Notes: a model not told the origin generated them from the letters alone. DNA of 47,050 nt from Chloroflexota bacterium (GCA_030613785.1 JAUWLF010000021.1:1-47050), one strand, 5' to 3'; shown: positions 18,947 to 27,654, counted from the stretch's first letter. Program-made: numbers and translations.

Positions 18947-20059
18947 ATGACCGGAAGAGCTTGGCAACATTTCGACTTTGTGCTTTTTGGCGCCACCGTC
19001 ATCCTGATTGCGTTCGGCGTGGCGCTGATCTATAGCGCTACCCTCGCATCCGCGCCTTCCGAACAGGCGCTATGGGACACCTTTCTGGGGCGCCAGATCA
19101 TCTACGCGTTGGTGGGTATCGGGCTAATGCTTCTGGTCTCGTTCACGGACTATAGCATCTTCGCCAACGTCAACCACGTGATCTATGTCCTGACAATCCT
19201 GTCACTGATCCTCGTCTACTTAGTTGGCAAGATCTCCTTTGGTGCCCAGCGGTGGATTGATCTAGGGATCTTTCCTCTTCAACCGTCCGAGTTGGCCAAA
19301 GTGCTGCTCATCATCGTGTTGGCCAAGTTCCTGGCAGACGGAGGAGAGGACCTCAAACGGCTGCCCTACTTCCTCCTGTCGATGGCGTATGTGGGAATCC
19401 CAATGGCGTTCATCTACCTGCAGCCCGATCTGGGAACGGCGATCGTTCTGGCTGTGAGTTGGTTCGTAATGGTACTCATGGCGGGGGCACGCCTGAGACA
19501 CGTTGCCCTGGTGGGCCTGGTGGGCTTCGTTGCCTCCCCAATAATCTGGCTCTCGCTACACGGTTACATGCGAGAACGTATCTTCGTATTCTTCGATCCC
19601 CAGAGAGATCCCCTGGGGGTAGGGTACAACATCAACCAAGCCCGCATCGCCGTCGGTTCAGGCGGATTCCTCGGGCAGGGCTTCGCACAGGGAACCCAAA
19701 GCCAACTACACTTCTTGCGGGTCAGGCATACCGACTACATCTTCTCCGTGTTGGGCGAGGAACTGGGCTTCGTCGGCGTGGTGCTCCTTCTCCTTCTCTT
19801 CCTTGTGGTCATATGGCGGATCTTGAGGGTTGCCGAAATGGCGCGAGATACCTTCGGCCAACTGATCGCTTATGGAATCGCTACGGTGATCGCGTTTCAA
19901 GTGATCGCCAATGTCGGGATGAACGTGGGTCTGTTACCTTCTTCGGGCGTGCCCCTACCGTTCGTCAGTTATGGCGGGAGTGCGCTGATCGCGCTCCTGA
20001 TTGGTGAAGGGGTGGTGCAGAACATAATCATCCGACACAAGAGACTTGAATTCCAGTGA
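18947..20059 (+). CDS. rodA: RodA, SEDS peptidoglycan glycosyltransferase
   Basis: RodA polymerises lipid II in complex with PBP2. The 370-residue polytopic protein has about ten transmembrane segments and the SEDS signatures QRWIDLGIFPLQPSELAK near 100, QPDLGTAIVL near 164 (with the functionally essential Asp in the family) and NVGLLPSSGVPLPFVSYGGSA near 325-345. The start ATG at 18947 follows CGAGAG. It lies 184 bases after mrdA; in that gap I see only a weak GTGCC/GGCAC hairpin and no convincing promoter. Confidence 0.96.
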   Translation: MTGRAWQHFDFVLFGATVILIAFGVALIYSATLASAPSEQALWDTFLGRQIIYALVGIGLMLLVSFTDYSIFANVNHVIYVLTILSLILVYLVGKISFGAQRWIDLGIFPLQPSELAKVLLIIVLAKFLADGGEDLKRLPYFLLSMAYVGIPMAFIYLQPDLGTAIVLAVSWFVMVLMAGARLRHVALVGLVGFVASPIIWLSLHGYMRERIFVFFDPQRDPLGVGYNINQARIAVGSGGFLGQGFAQGTQSQLHFLRVRHTDYIFSVLGEELGFVGVVLLLLLFLVVIWRILRVAEMARDTFGQLIAYGIATVIAFQVIANVGMNVGLLPSSGVPLPFVSYGGSALIALLIGEGVVQNIIIRHKRLEFQ

Positions 20060-20184
20060 CGAGCGGCCCGTCACGATCATGTGGCTGCGTCCCATTACCT
20101 CGTCGGCAACCTCGTCAGCCGTCCTGGCAATGACCGAAAGACGTGATCAGAGATCTCAAAGCGATTCAGACGGAGTGTACCGAC

Positions 20185-21666
20185 ATGAAAGATGAGAAGC
20201 GACCCATCCGTGTCCGCTTCGCACCCAGCCCTACGGGATATCTGCACGTAGGGGGAGCACGAACAGCTCTCTTCAACTGGCTCTTCGCTCGCCATTTCGG
20301 AGGTGTTTTCATCCTGCGCATCGAGGACACAGACAGACTACGTTCCACCGAGGAATCAACAGGGGGGATCCTATCCTCGCTGCATTGGTTGGGCCTCGAC
20401 TGGGACGAGGGCCCCGGGGTAGGAGGTGACTGCGAGCCTTACTACCAGATGCAACGGCTGCCCTTCTATCTAGCGGTGATCGAACAACTCGTCGAGCAGG
20501 GGAAGGCGTACTATTGCTATTGCACCGCCGAGGAACTGAAAGCCCGGAGAAAAGCAGCGCTAGCGGAGGGAAAACCGCCTGGCTATGATAGGCGTTGTCG
20601 CGACCTAGCTCGAGCAGAACGTGCGGCCTCTCAGGCGGACGGTAGGCGGCCCGCTGTTCGCTTCGCGATGCCTCTGGAAGGCGAAACCGTGGTCAACGAT
20701 CTGATCCACGGCGAAGTGCGGTTCGCAAACAACCAACTGGACGACTTGGTGATCATGAAAGCTGACGGCACCCCTACGTACAACTTCGCCGTGGTAGTTG
20801 ACGACATGCTGATGCGGATCAGCCATGTCATCCGTGCCGACGAACACCTGGCCAATACACCTCGCCAAGTAAGGATCTATGAGGCCCTGGACTATCCTCT
20901 GCCCCAATTCGCACACGTATCCATGATCCTGGGCGAGGACCGCACCAAACTCTCCAAGCGGCACGGGGCGACCTCACTCAGTGACTATCGTGACTCGGGG
21001 TATCTTCCCGAAGCCATGTTCAACTTCCTCGCGCTTCTGGGGTGGTCGTACGACGACAAGACAGAGATCATGAAGCGGGATGAGATAGTCGAACGCTTTG
21101 CTCTGGACAAAGTCAGCCCCGCGCCAGCGATCTTCTCCGACGACAAGCTAGACTGGATGAACGGCGTCTACATCCGGACCCTGCCGACAGATGATCTCGC
21201 AGCGCGTTTGATGCCGTTTCTGGAGAGAGCAGGAATAGAAGCAGATGAAGAGACGGTGCGTCGTGTGGTGCCGCTCATCCAAGAGCGCATGAAAGTGCTG
21301 GCCGAGGCAGCCGATCTAGTAGACTTCTTCTTCCAGGAACAGATAGACTACGATGCGCAGTTGCTCATCGGCAAGAAGATGAATCCAGCGGATTCACTGT
21401 CAGCCCTGAAGAGGGTTCGCACGGTGCTGAACGCGCTTCCCGTCTTCGACGAGGAGACCCTGGAGAGCACACTTCGTGACCTGGCCCAGCAATTGGAGCT
21501 CAAAGCCGGTCAGCTATTTGGCATCATCCGTGTCGCCGTGACGGGCAAGAGGGTGGCCCCACCGCTCTTCGGGACATTGTGCATCATAGGGAAGGAGTGT
21601 GTCCTGAGCCGCCTCGAAAAGGCTGAGTGGGCGCTGGCCAACCTTGTGGATTCCGCGAACGTGTGA
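20185..21666 (+). CDS. gltX: Glutamyl-tRNA synthetase
   Basis: This class I synthetase charges tRNA-Glu. The 493-residue product has the HIGH-type motif in RFAPSPTGYLHVGGARTALFNW, the KMSKS-type motif as KLSKRHGAT near 255, and a helical anticodon-binding C-terminal part. A CYCTAEEL stretch near 115 fits the zinc-region position. The frame is open from a GTG at 20143, but the ATG at 20185 with GGAG nine bases upstream gives the canonical N-terminus. In many bacteria lacking GlnRS this enzyme also charges tRNA-Gln; the tRNA-Gln gene starts 17 bases after its stop, though no GatCAB gene is in view. Confidence 0.96.
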   Translation: MKDEKRPIRVRFAPSPTGYLHVGGARTALFNWLFARHFGGVFILRIEDTDRLRSTEESTGGILSSLHWLGLDWDEGPGVGGDCEPYYQMQRLPFYLAVIEQLVEQGKAYYCYCTAEELKARRKAALAEGKPPGYDRRCRDLARAERAASQADGRRPAVRFAMPLEGETVVNDLIHGEVRFANNQLDDLVIMKADGTPTYNFAVVVDDMLMRISHVIRADEHLANTPRQVRIYEALDYPLPQFAHVSMILGEDRTKLSKRHGATSLSDYRDSGYLPEAMFNFLALLGWSYDDKTEIMKRDEIVERFALDKVSPAPAIFSDDKLDWMNGVYIRTLPTDDLAARLMPFLERAGIEADEETVRRVVPLIQERMKVLAEAADLVDFFFQEQIDYDAQLLIGKKMNPADSLSALKRVRTVLNALPVFDEETLESTLRDLAQQLELKAGQLFGIIRVAVTGKRVAPPLFGTLCIIGKECVLSRLEKAEWALANLVDSANV

Positions 21667-21672
21667 TAGAAT
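21644..21672 (+). promoter_or_regulatory. Promoter of tRNA-Gln, inside the 3' end of gltX
   Basis: TTGTGG (21644-21649), 17 bases, then TAGAAT (21667-21672) preceded by TGA, an extended -10. The -10 box directly follows the gltX stop codon (21664-21666). The predicted start near 21679 is about five bases before the tRNA. Confidence 0.75.
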
Positions 21673-21683
21673 GTGGTGAGCTC

Positions 21684-21757
21684 TGGGGGATCGTCTAGTG
21701 GTAGGACAGCTGACTCTGAATCAGTAAGCGGGGGTTCGAATCCTCCTCCCCCAGCCA
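21684..21757 (+). tRNA. trnQ: tRNA-Gln (CTG)
   Basis: The cloverleaf is complete. The acceptor TGGGGGA pairs with TCCCCCA, giving the U1-A72 pair typical of tRNA-Gln. The D-arm is GTC/GAC, the anticodon stem GCTGA/TCAGT closes the loop CTCTGAA with anticodon CTG, and the T-arm has TTCGAAT. The discriminator is G (21754) and CCA is encoded (21755-21757). Confidence 0.97.
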
Positions 21758-21772
21758 CAGACACGTGAGGCT

Positions 21773-21798
21773 GGCCCATCCACGATGGGCCGTTTCTC
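21773..21798 (+). terminator. Terminator after tRNA-Gln
   Basis: A perfect 8-bp stem GGCCCATC/GATGGGCC with a three-base CAC loop (21773-21791) is followed by GTTTCTCT. The U-tract is short but the position just after the tRNA supports a terminator. Confidence 0.7.
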
Positions 21799-22043
21799 TG
21801 TACTGCTCCGGCGCCTGGCAGAGTGCGACCGATCAGCCAGTTGCTGCCCGGCAACAATCGCCGGCGAATAGACCATGGATTGCCGCCAGGAACCTCGCTC
21901 GTGGGGGAACATTTGCAAACCCCGTCGCGCCTCACAGCGTGTACTCCATCAATCAAGTGCATTCCGACATGAGCGCTATACTTCTGTGTCTCTAGGCCTG
22001 CTTGCTGCGGAACGCTGACAGGTCGAGGCAGCCGAAAGTCCTA
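21799..22043 (+). other. Intergenic region without recognised gene
   Basis: Between the tRNA terminator and the kinase promoter I see no coding frame with support and no clear RNA fold. A TATACT at 21977-21982 lacks a convincing -35 partner. Confidence 0.5.
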
Positions 22044-22072
22044 TTGCCTTCAGGGAGCCCTGGTGGTATAAT
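22044..22072 (+). promoter_or_regulatory. Promoter of the kinase-phosphatase operon
   Basis: TTGCCT (22044-22049), 17 bases, then a perfect TATAAT (22067-22072). The predicted start near 22079 rules out the upstream in-frame ATG at 22071 and favours the ATG at 22122. Confidence 0.82.
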
Positions 22073-22121
22073 GTGGCAAAGGACGCGTCTGCACTACACG
22101 TTCTCGGCGGAGTCTGACAGT

Positions 22122-24179
22122 ATGCCATCGTCGGATGGAAGAAAAGGCCTGCTCGGCCGACTCAGGGGCTTGGAAGAGCCCGAAGAGCATCTCGAAGAGA
22201 GTACGACAGAGACCTCGGGATCTCCTGCTCACGACGGGTCTACGACTTCGGAGGATCCCGCAAGTCGGATCGGTCCTCGGGCTCCTGCCCTGGCGGACGC
22301 CCCGGTCGCTATTCTCGATGACAGCAATCTCGATGAAGAATTCCTGTCCCCGGGGGAGACGTTGGAGGACAGGTATGAGATCGTGAAGTTTCTGAGCAAA
22401 GGAGGCATGGGAGCAGTCTATCTTGCCCGTGATAGGCGCTTCCCCAGTGTCACCAAACTCGTGGCCGTGAAGGAAATGATCAGCACCATTCGTGACAGTG
22501 TCACGAGCAGGATCAGCCTCGAGACCTTTGAGAGGGAAGCCAACATACTAGCCGGTCTGAGCCATCCAGCTATACCCAAGGTCTTCGACTACTTCCACCA
22601 TGACCGAAGAGTCTATCTGGTTATCGAGTTCATTGAGGGCACGGACCTGGAATCGCTTCTGGCCGAGATAGACTTCGCACTGTCCCCAGAGAATGTCGTC
22701 AACTGGGCCATTCAGATCTGCGACGTACTGTCCTATCTTCATGACCGCAGGCCAAGCCCCATAGTCTTCCGTGACATGAAGCCCTCCAACATCATGCTGA
22801 GGGATGACGGACGGATTGTGCTCATAGATTTTGGCATTGCGAAGATGTTCCAAGCCGGCAAACGCGGCACGATGATCGGCACGGAGGGTTACTCTCCACC
22901 CGAGCAGTATCGAGGAATGGCCGAGCCAAGAGGCGACGTATACGCCCTAGGAGCCACGCTGCACCACCTGTTGACACGTCGTGACCCACGCAAAGAGCCT
23001 CCTTTCACTTTTCAGGATCATCCCATCAAGGACTACAGTCCCACCGTGACGTCTGGAGTGGAAGCGATAGTTGCCAAAGCGCTGGAATACGAGATGGACG
23101 ACCGTTATCCGTCCGCGGAGGACATGAAACAAGACCTGATGAGGACGATGAAAGGGTCAGAGGACACTACTACTACAATCGTCTCAGCACCTCTAAGTCG
23201 CCAAGAGGAGATATCCCCGCTCTGGTCATTCCATTCCGAAGGGGAGATACGGAGTGCAGCGATGGTATCCGACGGCGCTGTCTACTTCGGTTCCTACGAC
23301 CACAGCCTCTATTGCCTGGACGCCAACACAGGAAAGGAACGTTGGAGATACGCTACTGACGGTGGGGTTGTGACCTCGCCCTGCCTGTGGAACGAAACGC
23401 TCTTCTTCGGCTCCGAGGATCAGATATTCTATGCCGTATATGCGCGCACGGGACGCATAGTCTGGACCTGTCCCACCGACGGAAAGATCCGATCATCGCC
23501 ACAGGCGGAGTACGGTCACGTTTTCTTCGGCTCCGACGATCACCAATTGTATGCGGTCAGCGCCAAGTCAGGGCAGGAGTTGTGGCGCTTCTCCGCGGGA
23601 GCGGCAATCCGCTCCTCTCCCGTCATCAGCGGTGAGGTGATCGTCTTTGGCTGCGATGATGCCAATGTCTACGCCCTCGATGTGCAGAGTGGAGAATTGA
23701 GATGGAAGTACCAGGTTGGGAAAGCACTGCAATCCTCTCCCACCGCAGCCGAGGACATGATCTACATCGGATCCGCCGACATGTCCCTCTATGCCCTGGA
23801 CCTGGCCAACGGCTGGGCCATATGGCGTTACCGAACGAAGGGAAGGGTAATCTCCTCGCCGGTCGTCGCCAAAGGTGTGGTCTATTTTGGATCCAATGAC
23901 CATCATCTGTACGCGGTAGATGCCAGGACAGGTGCCCTGGTTTGGAAGTATGCCACCGCCGGACCAGTCGTATCCTCACCCAGGCTGACTGACGAGGACA
24001 TCTATTTTGGTTCCGCCGATGCGTACGTGAACAGGCTCAATGCTAAGACCGGCAAACTTGTGTGGCGCTTCAGAACTGGCAACGCCATTGTCGGTTCGCC
24101 CGTCGTTTCGAATGGTATCGTCTATATAGGCTCTACTGATCACGCCATGTACGCTCTGCCAGCCAGTCCACAGGAATGA
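22122..24179 (+). CDS. Ser/Thr protein kinase fused to a PQQ-like beta-propeller
   Basis: The 685-residue product has an acidic low-complexity N-terminal stretch (1-80), a Hanks-type kinase domain (about 84-345) and a C-terminal PQQ-like propeller (about 365-685). Kinase landmarks are SKGGMG at 92-97, AVK with Lys117, FRDMKPSN with Asp219 (Phe replaces the usual His of HRD), DFG with Asp236, and EGYSPPEQY. The propeller has eight repeats of the type (Y/F)-FGS-D-x-x-LYA-D-x-x-TG-x-x-x-W. I see no transmembrane segment between the domains, unlike sensor kinases with outside propellers, so both should be cytoplasmic. The ATG at 22122 has GGAG nine bases upstream. A PP2C phosphatase follows. Confidence 0.9.
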   Translation: MPSSDGRKGLLGRLRGLEEPEEHLEESTTETSGSPAHDGSTTSEDPASRIGPRAPALADAPVAILDDSNLDEEFLSPGETLEDRYEIVKFLSKGGMGAVYLARDRRFPSVTKLVAVKEMISTIRDSVTSRISLETFEREANILAGLSHPAIPKVFDYFHHDRRVYLVIEFIEGTDLESLLAEIDFALSPENVVNWAIQICDVLSYLHDRRPSPIVFRDMKPSNIMLRDDGRIVLIDFGIAKMFQAGKRGTMIGTEGYSPPEQYRGMAEPRGDVYALGATLHHLLTRRDPRKEPPFTFQDHPIKDYSPTVTSGVEAIVAKALEYEMDDRYPSAEDMKQDLMRTMKGSEDTTTTIVSAPLSRQEEISPLWSFHSEGEIRSAAMVSDGAVYFGSYDHSLYCLDANTGKERWRYATDGGVVTSPCLWNETLFFGSEDQIFYAVYARTGRIVWTCPTDGKIRSSPQAEYGHVFFGSDDHQLYAVSAKSGQELWRFSAGAAIRSSPVISGEVIVFGCDDANVYALDVQSGELRWKYQVGKALQSSPTAAEDMIYIGSADMSLYALDLANGWAIWRYRTKGRVISSPVVAKGVVYFGSNDHHLYAVDARTGALVWKYATAGPVVSSPRLTDEDIYFGSADAYVNRLNAKTGKLVWRFRTGNAIVGSPVVSNGIVYIGSTDHAMYALPASPQE

Positions 24180-24231
24180 CGGTTGCCTCACGGCTGTGAG
24201 AACTACATGGGACACACATGAGAGGAACTGA

Positions 24232-25098
24232 ATGCGCTTTTGGAGACGGCTTTTCGACAGAGAAAAGGGAGACAAGACAACACACCCACCTAGCGAGTAT
24301 CCGATTCCCACCCATCCTCAGATGGAGGATCCTCTGGACATCGGCCAGAGAAGCGACATCGGAAAGACACGCCGTGCCAACGAGGATAGTTATCTGACCC
24401 TGAAATCGGTCATAGGCCTCGAACCTGAGCCAATCCCTGTGGGGATACTTATCGTTGCCGATGGCATGGGGGGACACGAGAAGGGAAAGGAGGCCAGCGC
24501 CTTGGCCACACGAGTGGCCAGTGGCGTGATAGTGAGAGAGGCACTGCTTCCGTTGCTGACCAGTCTCTCCTCCGACTTTGCCAGCCGTCCCGTCCACGAA
24601 ATCTTGACCGAAGCCACCGAAGCCGCCAACCAGGCCGTATCTGACATGGCATCAGACGCGGGCACCACTCTCACTTCTGCACTCGTTGTCGGTCATAGTG
24701 TCTATGTGGCCCACGTGGGTGACAGCAGAGTCTACTACCTCGATGGTAGTGGCCTGCATCAGATCACTCAGGATCACTCTTTGGTGAACAGACTCGTCGA
24801 ACTGGGCCAGATCTCTGCCCGTGAGGCACAAGAGCACCCACAACGCAACTTCCTCTATCGCGCGGTCGGACAGGGAAACGACCTGAAGGTCGATACGCAT
24901 TTCCAGCATCTGGCTGCCGATAGCTACCTAATACTCTGCAGCGACGGACTCTGGAACTCGGTGTCTGAAGAAGAGATGGTGCAGACAATCCGAAGCTCAG
25001 ACTCTCCCCAGGTGGCCTGCAACCGCCTCATCGATATGGCCAACGAGCATGGGGGGTCCGACAACATCACTCTGGTCCTGGCAAGGATCAACTACTGA
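24232..25098 (+). CDS. PP2C-family Ser/Thr protein phosphatase
   Basis: This metal-dependent phosphatase probably reverses the adjacent kinase. The 288-residue soluble product has an N-terminal extension of about 40 residues, then the PP2C motifs: RSDIGKTRRANEDSY, VADGMGGHEKG (metal-binding Asp), VAHVGDSRVYYLD, ITQDHSLVN, LCSDGLWNSV and GGSDNITLVLA. The ATG at 24232 follows AGAGGAACTGA. It lies 52 bases after the kinase, a frequent pairing in bacteria. Confidence 0.95.
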   Translation: MRFWRRLFDREKGDKTTHPPSEYPIPTHPQMEDPLDIGQRSDIGKTRRANEDSYLTLKSVIGLEPEPIPVGILIVADGMGGHEKGKEASALATRVASGVIVREALLPLLTSLSSDFASRPVHEILTEATEAANQAVSDMASDAGTTLTSALVVGHSVYVAHVGDSRVYYLDGSGLHQITQDHSLVNRLVELGQISAREAQEHPQRNFLYRAVGQGNDLKVDTHFQHLAADSYLILCSDGLWNSVSEEEMVQTIRSSDSPQVACNRLIDMANEHGGSDNITLVLARINY

Positions 25099-25112
25099 TA
25101 CAGGAGAAGACG

Positions 25113-25373
25113 ATGGCCCGAACGGTCATAGTACATCTGCTGAATGAAGACCCCATCGTGGCGGAATTGGAGAGGATGCCGGAGCCGGGCGACACCAGCA
25201 TATACATTCTTGACCCACGTCGCACAGATGGAAAGCCCATACGTTACTTGAGCGACGCTACCTCGACGGTCATCTTTCCCATGCACCGGATCAGTTCGAT
25301 AGAGCTCTTCGATGAGGAGAGAGCCGCAGAAGAGGACATCACATTCTTTATTCCAGACGAGCAGTCTTCCTAG
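25113..25373 (+). CDS. Small protein of unknown function, third gene of the kinase operon
   Basis: The 86-residue product starts MARTVIVHLLNEDPIVAELE and is rich in beta-prone segments (TVIVHLL, SIYILD, STVIFPMHRISSIELF), ending in an acidic tail. There is no signal peptide or transmembrane segment. I do not recognise the family. The strand pattern could form a small barrel, but this is only an impression. The start is supported by GGAGAAGACG before the ATG and a 14-base gap after the phosphatase, so it is clearly part of the operon. A role in the kinase-phosphatase circuit, for example as substrate or adaptor, is inference. Confidence 0.75.
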   Translation: MARTVIVHLLNEDPIVAELERMPEPGDTSIYILDPRRTDGKPIRYLSDATSTVIFPMHRISSIELFDEERAAEEDITFFIPDEQSS

Positions 25374-25389
25374 AGCTGACTGTGAGCCT

Positions 25390-26736
25390 CTAGCCTCGCA
25401 TCTCGGCCGCCAACTTGTGGTGCCGGCTCAACACTGATCGAAGATCGAAATCCACGAACTGACCATTATCAACAACCACCCGGCCATTGATGATGGAGAG
25501 ATCAACCTCGAAGGGTCCGCAGAAGATGATCGCCGCTACAGGATCGCCTGCCCCTGAGTACTGAATTCGATCCAGGTCGATGGCGATCACATCTGCCGCC
25601 TTCCCCTCTGCCAAGGCCCCTATATCGTCCCGCCCCAGGAGAGCGGCTCCCCCTAGAGTGGATAACTCCAGCACCTGGCGAGCACTCATAGACGTGGGCC
25701 CGTACCTCACCCTCTGCAAGAGCATAGCCATGCGAGCCTCGTTGAGCATATGAGAGGAATCGTTGCTGGCACTCCCATCCACAGCCAACCCCACTCTCAC
25801 ACCCAGGTCAAGCATCTGCACCACCGGTGCGATGCCAGACCCCAAGCGCATGTTTGACGTGGGGCAGTGAGCTACTCCCGTACCGGTCTCAGCAAACAGG
25901 CGCATTTCATCTTCAGTCAGATAGACTCCATGTGCGTAGGAGACGTCTTCTCCTAGCCAGCCCAGGTCAGCCAGAAACTGCACCGGGCGACGACCGTACT
26001 CCTCAAGACAAAACGTCTCCTCATCCTGAGTCTCGGCTACGTGAGTGTGGCAACGCACTCCGTAGCTCTGGGCCAGTTCCCGAGAGTTGCGGAGCAAGTC
26101 AGGCGTCACCGAGAAGGGAGAGCAGGAGGCAACCATGATGCGACACATGGCGTACGGCCGCGGGTCATGGTACTGCTCAATGATCCGCCGGGAATCCGCA
26201 AGGATCGTCTCCTCGTCCTGCACCAACTCATCGGGCGGCAGCCCCCCTTCAGACTCTCCCAACGACATGCTGCCTCGACAAGGATGGAAACGCACACCCA
26301 ACTCCTGAGCAGCACGGATCTCGTCATCAAGCCTGACCCCATTGGGGAAAAGGTAGAGTTGATCCACAGTAGTCGTGCAGCCGGAAAGCACCAACTCCGC
26401 CAGGCCCAAGAGGGCACTGACGTACACTCCTTCTGGCGTCAACTTCCCCCAGATAGGGTAGAGACTTCTCAGTCACGAGAAGAGAGGCGCATCTTGGGTA
26501 TTGGGGAGACACCCCGTAAGAGTCTGATAGAGATGATGATGTGTGTTTACAAGGCCAGGCAACGCGATCTTGCCTTCAAGGTCTATCACCCTGTCCGCTT
26601 GGCCTGGGAGGTCCTTGGTGGCGCCGATGGCCTCAATGACACTGTCTCTAATCAGTATCGCGCCATTCTGAATCTCACGTCGCTCCTCATCCATGGTGAT
26701 CACGAGAGTCGAGTTCTTCAACAGCACTGTGGGCAT
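25390..26736 (-). pseudogene. 8-oxoguanine deaminase-like amidohydrolase with one in-frame TGA
   Basis: Read through, the frame encodes a complete amidohydrolase of about 448 codons resembling 8-oxoguanine deaminases and hydroxydechloroatrazine ethylaminohydrolases. It has the metal-binding NTHHHLYQ near 64-71, HTHVAET, HGVYLTEDE, AHCPTSNMRLGSG and DGSASNDSSHMLNEAR. Codon 88 (26475-26473) is TGA, flanked by QDAPLFS and LRSLYPIWGKLTPEGVY; homologues as I recall them carry Trp here, so TGG to TGA explains it. Both halves stay in the same frame and look otherwise intact, suggesting a recent nonsense mutation, a sequencing error or readthrough. The ATG at 26736 follows AGGAAGAGGG. It converges on the kinase operon with a 16-base gap. 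Confidence 0.85.
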
Positions 26737-26976
26737 GATGTCCCTCTTCCTCTCCGCACACAATCCCGCTGCCTGCCGCGTCAGATAGATCTGCCTCCAG
26801 CGTTACATCCTCAGATGGGAGCCACCTCAAGGGTCTGCGCCAACTAGGATTGCATCTCACTACGCCCCTCACGCAGCTCGTCAAGCGGCCGGCGGGCAGG
26901 GATGGGCAATCAACTGCTGGAAGACCCCGTGCTCTCCAGTCACCATTGCGTGGTCCGCCATCCACAATCAATACTT

Positions 26977-27435
26977 CTATTCTGTAGTGCTCCTCTCCCA
27001 ATGGACCTGCCAAGAGCCATCTTCTTGGCGCAACGTGATCTCCTTGCTCACTTGCTGCCCGTCCCCGAGGTAGAGGACAACGTCTGCAGTGGCCTCGTCG
27101 TGTGAATCGTTGAGTCTGATGTCTTCAACAAACAAGTAGGATCGACTTGGGTCACGGTGCCCGAAGTACTCGGCTTCCCGATGTTGCCTGTCAAATCTGG
27201 TGCTGACGAGCCACACCATCCTACTTCCGTGGCCGAAATCGGCCCTGAACTCGGTTGGCGACAGCCGGACGATTAGCTCATCGACCTGCACTCCTCGCTC
27301 ATCCAGCTCGTGGGCAATAATCGCCCGACGTACCGCGTCCTTTTCCGAATCCCACCAGCCTCCGCAGGCCGACAGCAGGATCAGTAGAAACACCGTCGCC
27401 GGAGCTACCCCAAATCCCCGAAGCGTCCTATCCAT
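26977..27435 (-). CDS. Small lipoprotein of unknown function
   Basis: The 152-residue product begins with basic residues, a hydrophobic run and the lipobox LLSAC (Cys24), so it is probably a lipid-anchored extracytoplasmic protein. The mature part is mixed alpha/beta and hydrophilic, with a C-terminal WQVHWER typical of small NTF2-like or DUF-type secreted folds, but I cannot assign a family. The ATG at 27435 lies six bases after the stop of an HPr-like short frame whose end (CGTAGGTAG) may supply its ribosome binding site. There is a 240-base gap to the amidohydrolase with no clear promoter. Confidence 0.75.
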   Translation of the reverse strand: MDRTLRGFGVAPATVFLLILLSACGGWWDSEKDAVRRAIIAHELDERGVQVDELIVRLSPTEFRADFGHGSRMVWLVSTRFDRQHREAEYFGHRDPSRSYLFVEDIRLNDSHDEATADVVLYLGDGQQVSKEITLRQEDGSWQVHWERSTTE

Positions 27436-27441
27436 GTGAGG

Positions 27442-27564
27442 CTACCTACGAAGGTCGATACGCGAGTCGCGATACGCCTTTCCAAGGGTAAAGAGCTCCT
27501 TGGCACGGCGAGTGTGAACGCCGCCCGGAATTTGCACGTTCACTCGAATCGGTTCTAGATCCAT
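27442..27564 (-). CDS. Short HPr-like frame, probable fragment
   Basis: A frame of 40 residues (MDLEPIRVNVQIPGGVHTRR and on) reads like the first half of a PTS HPr domain: strand RVNVQI, then G-V-H-T-R-R-A at the place of the G-L-H-A-R-P-A active site with the phosphorylatable His kept, then helix KELFTLGKAYRDS and strand RIDLR. A stop follows where the second half of an HPr would begin. Upstream in-frame ATGs at 27597 and 27588 would lengthen it to at most 51 residues. It abuts the lipoprotein gene. It may be a decayed hpr-like gene or a small expressed leader; the similarity is short, so confidence is low. Confidence 0.35.
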   Translation of the reverse strand: MDLEPIRVNVQIPGGVHTRRAKELFTLGKAYRDSRIDLRR

Positions 27565-27654
27565 CATCGATCCGTCGCCTGTTGACATGCATTTCATTAG
27601 CCTACCGGTGTTGCTTCAGATGAGTGCACGCTTGCCTTGCTCGCCCCCACGACA

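Noticed and set aside
26473-26475. TGA reassigned to Trp (alternative genetic code)
   Set aside because: Many genes in the window end in TGA, TGG is used freely for Trp, and prfB carries the TGA-dependent RF2 frameshift, so TGA acts as a stop here.
26687-27013. 108-residue minus-strand frame overlapping the amidohydrolase start and the lipoprotein end
   Set aside because: It is rich in Arg/Gly/Trp, lacks a ribosome binding site and overlaps better-supported genes in other frames.
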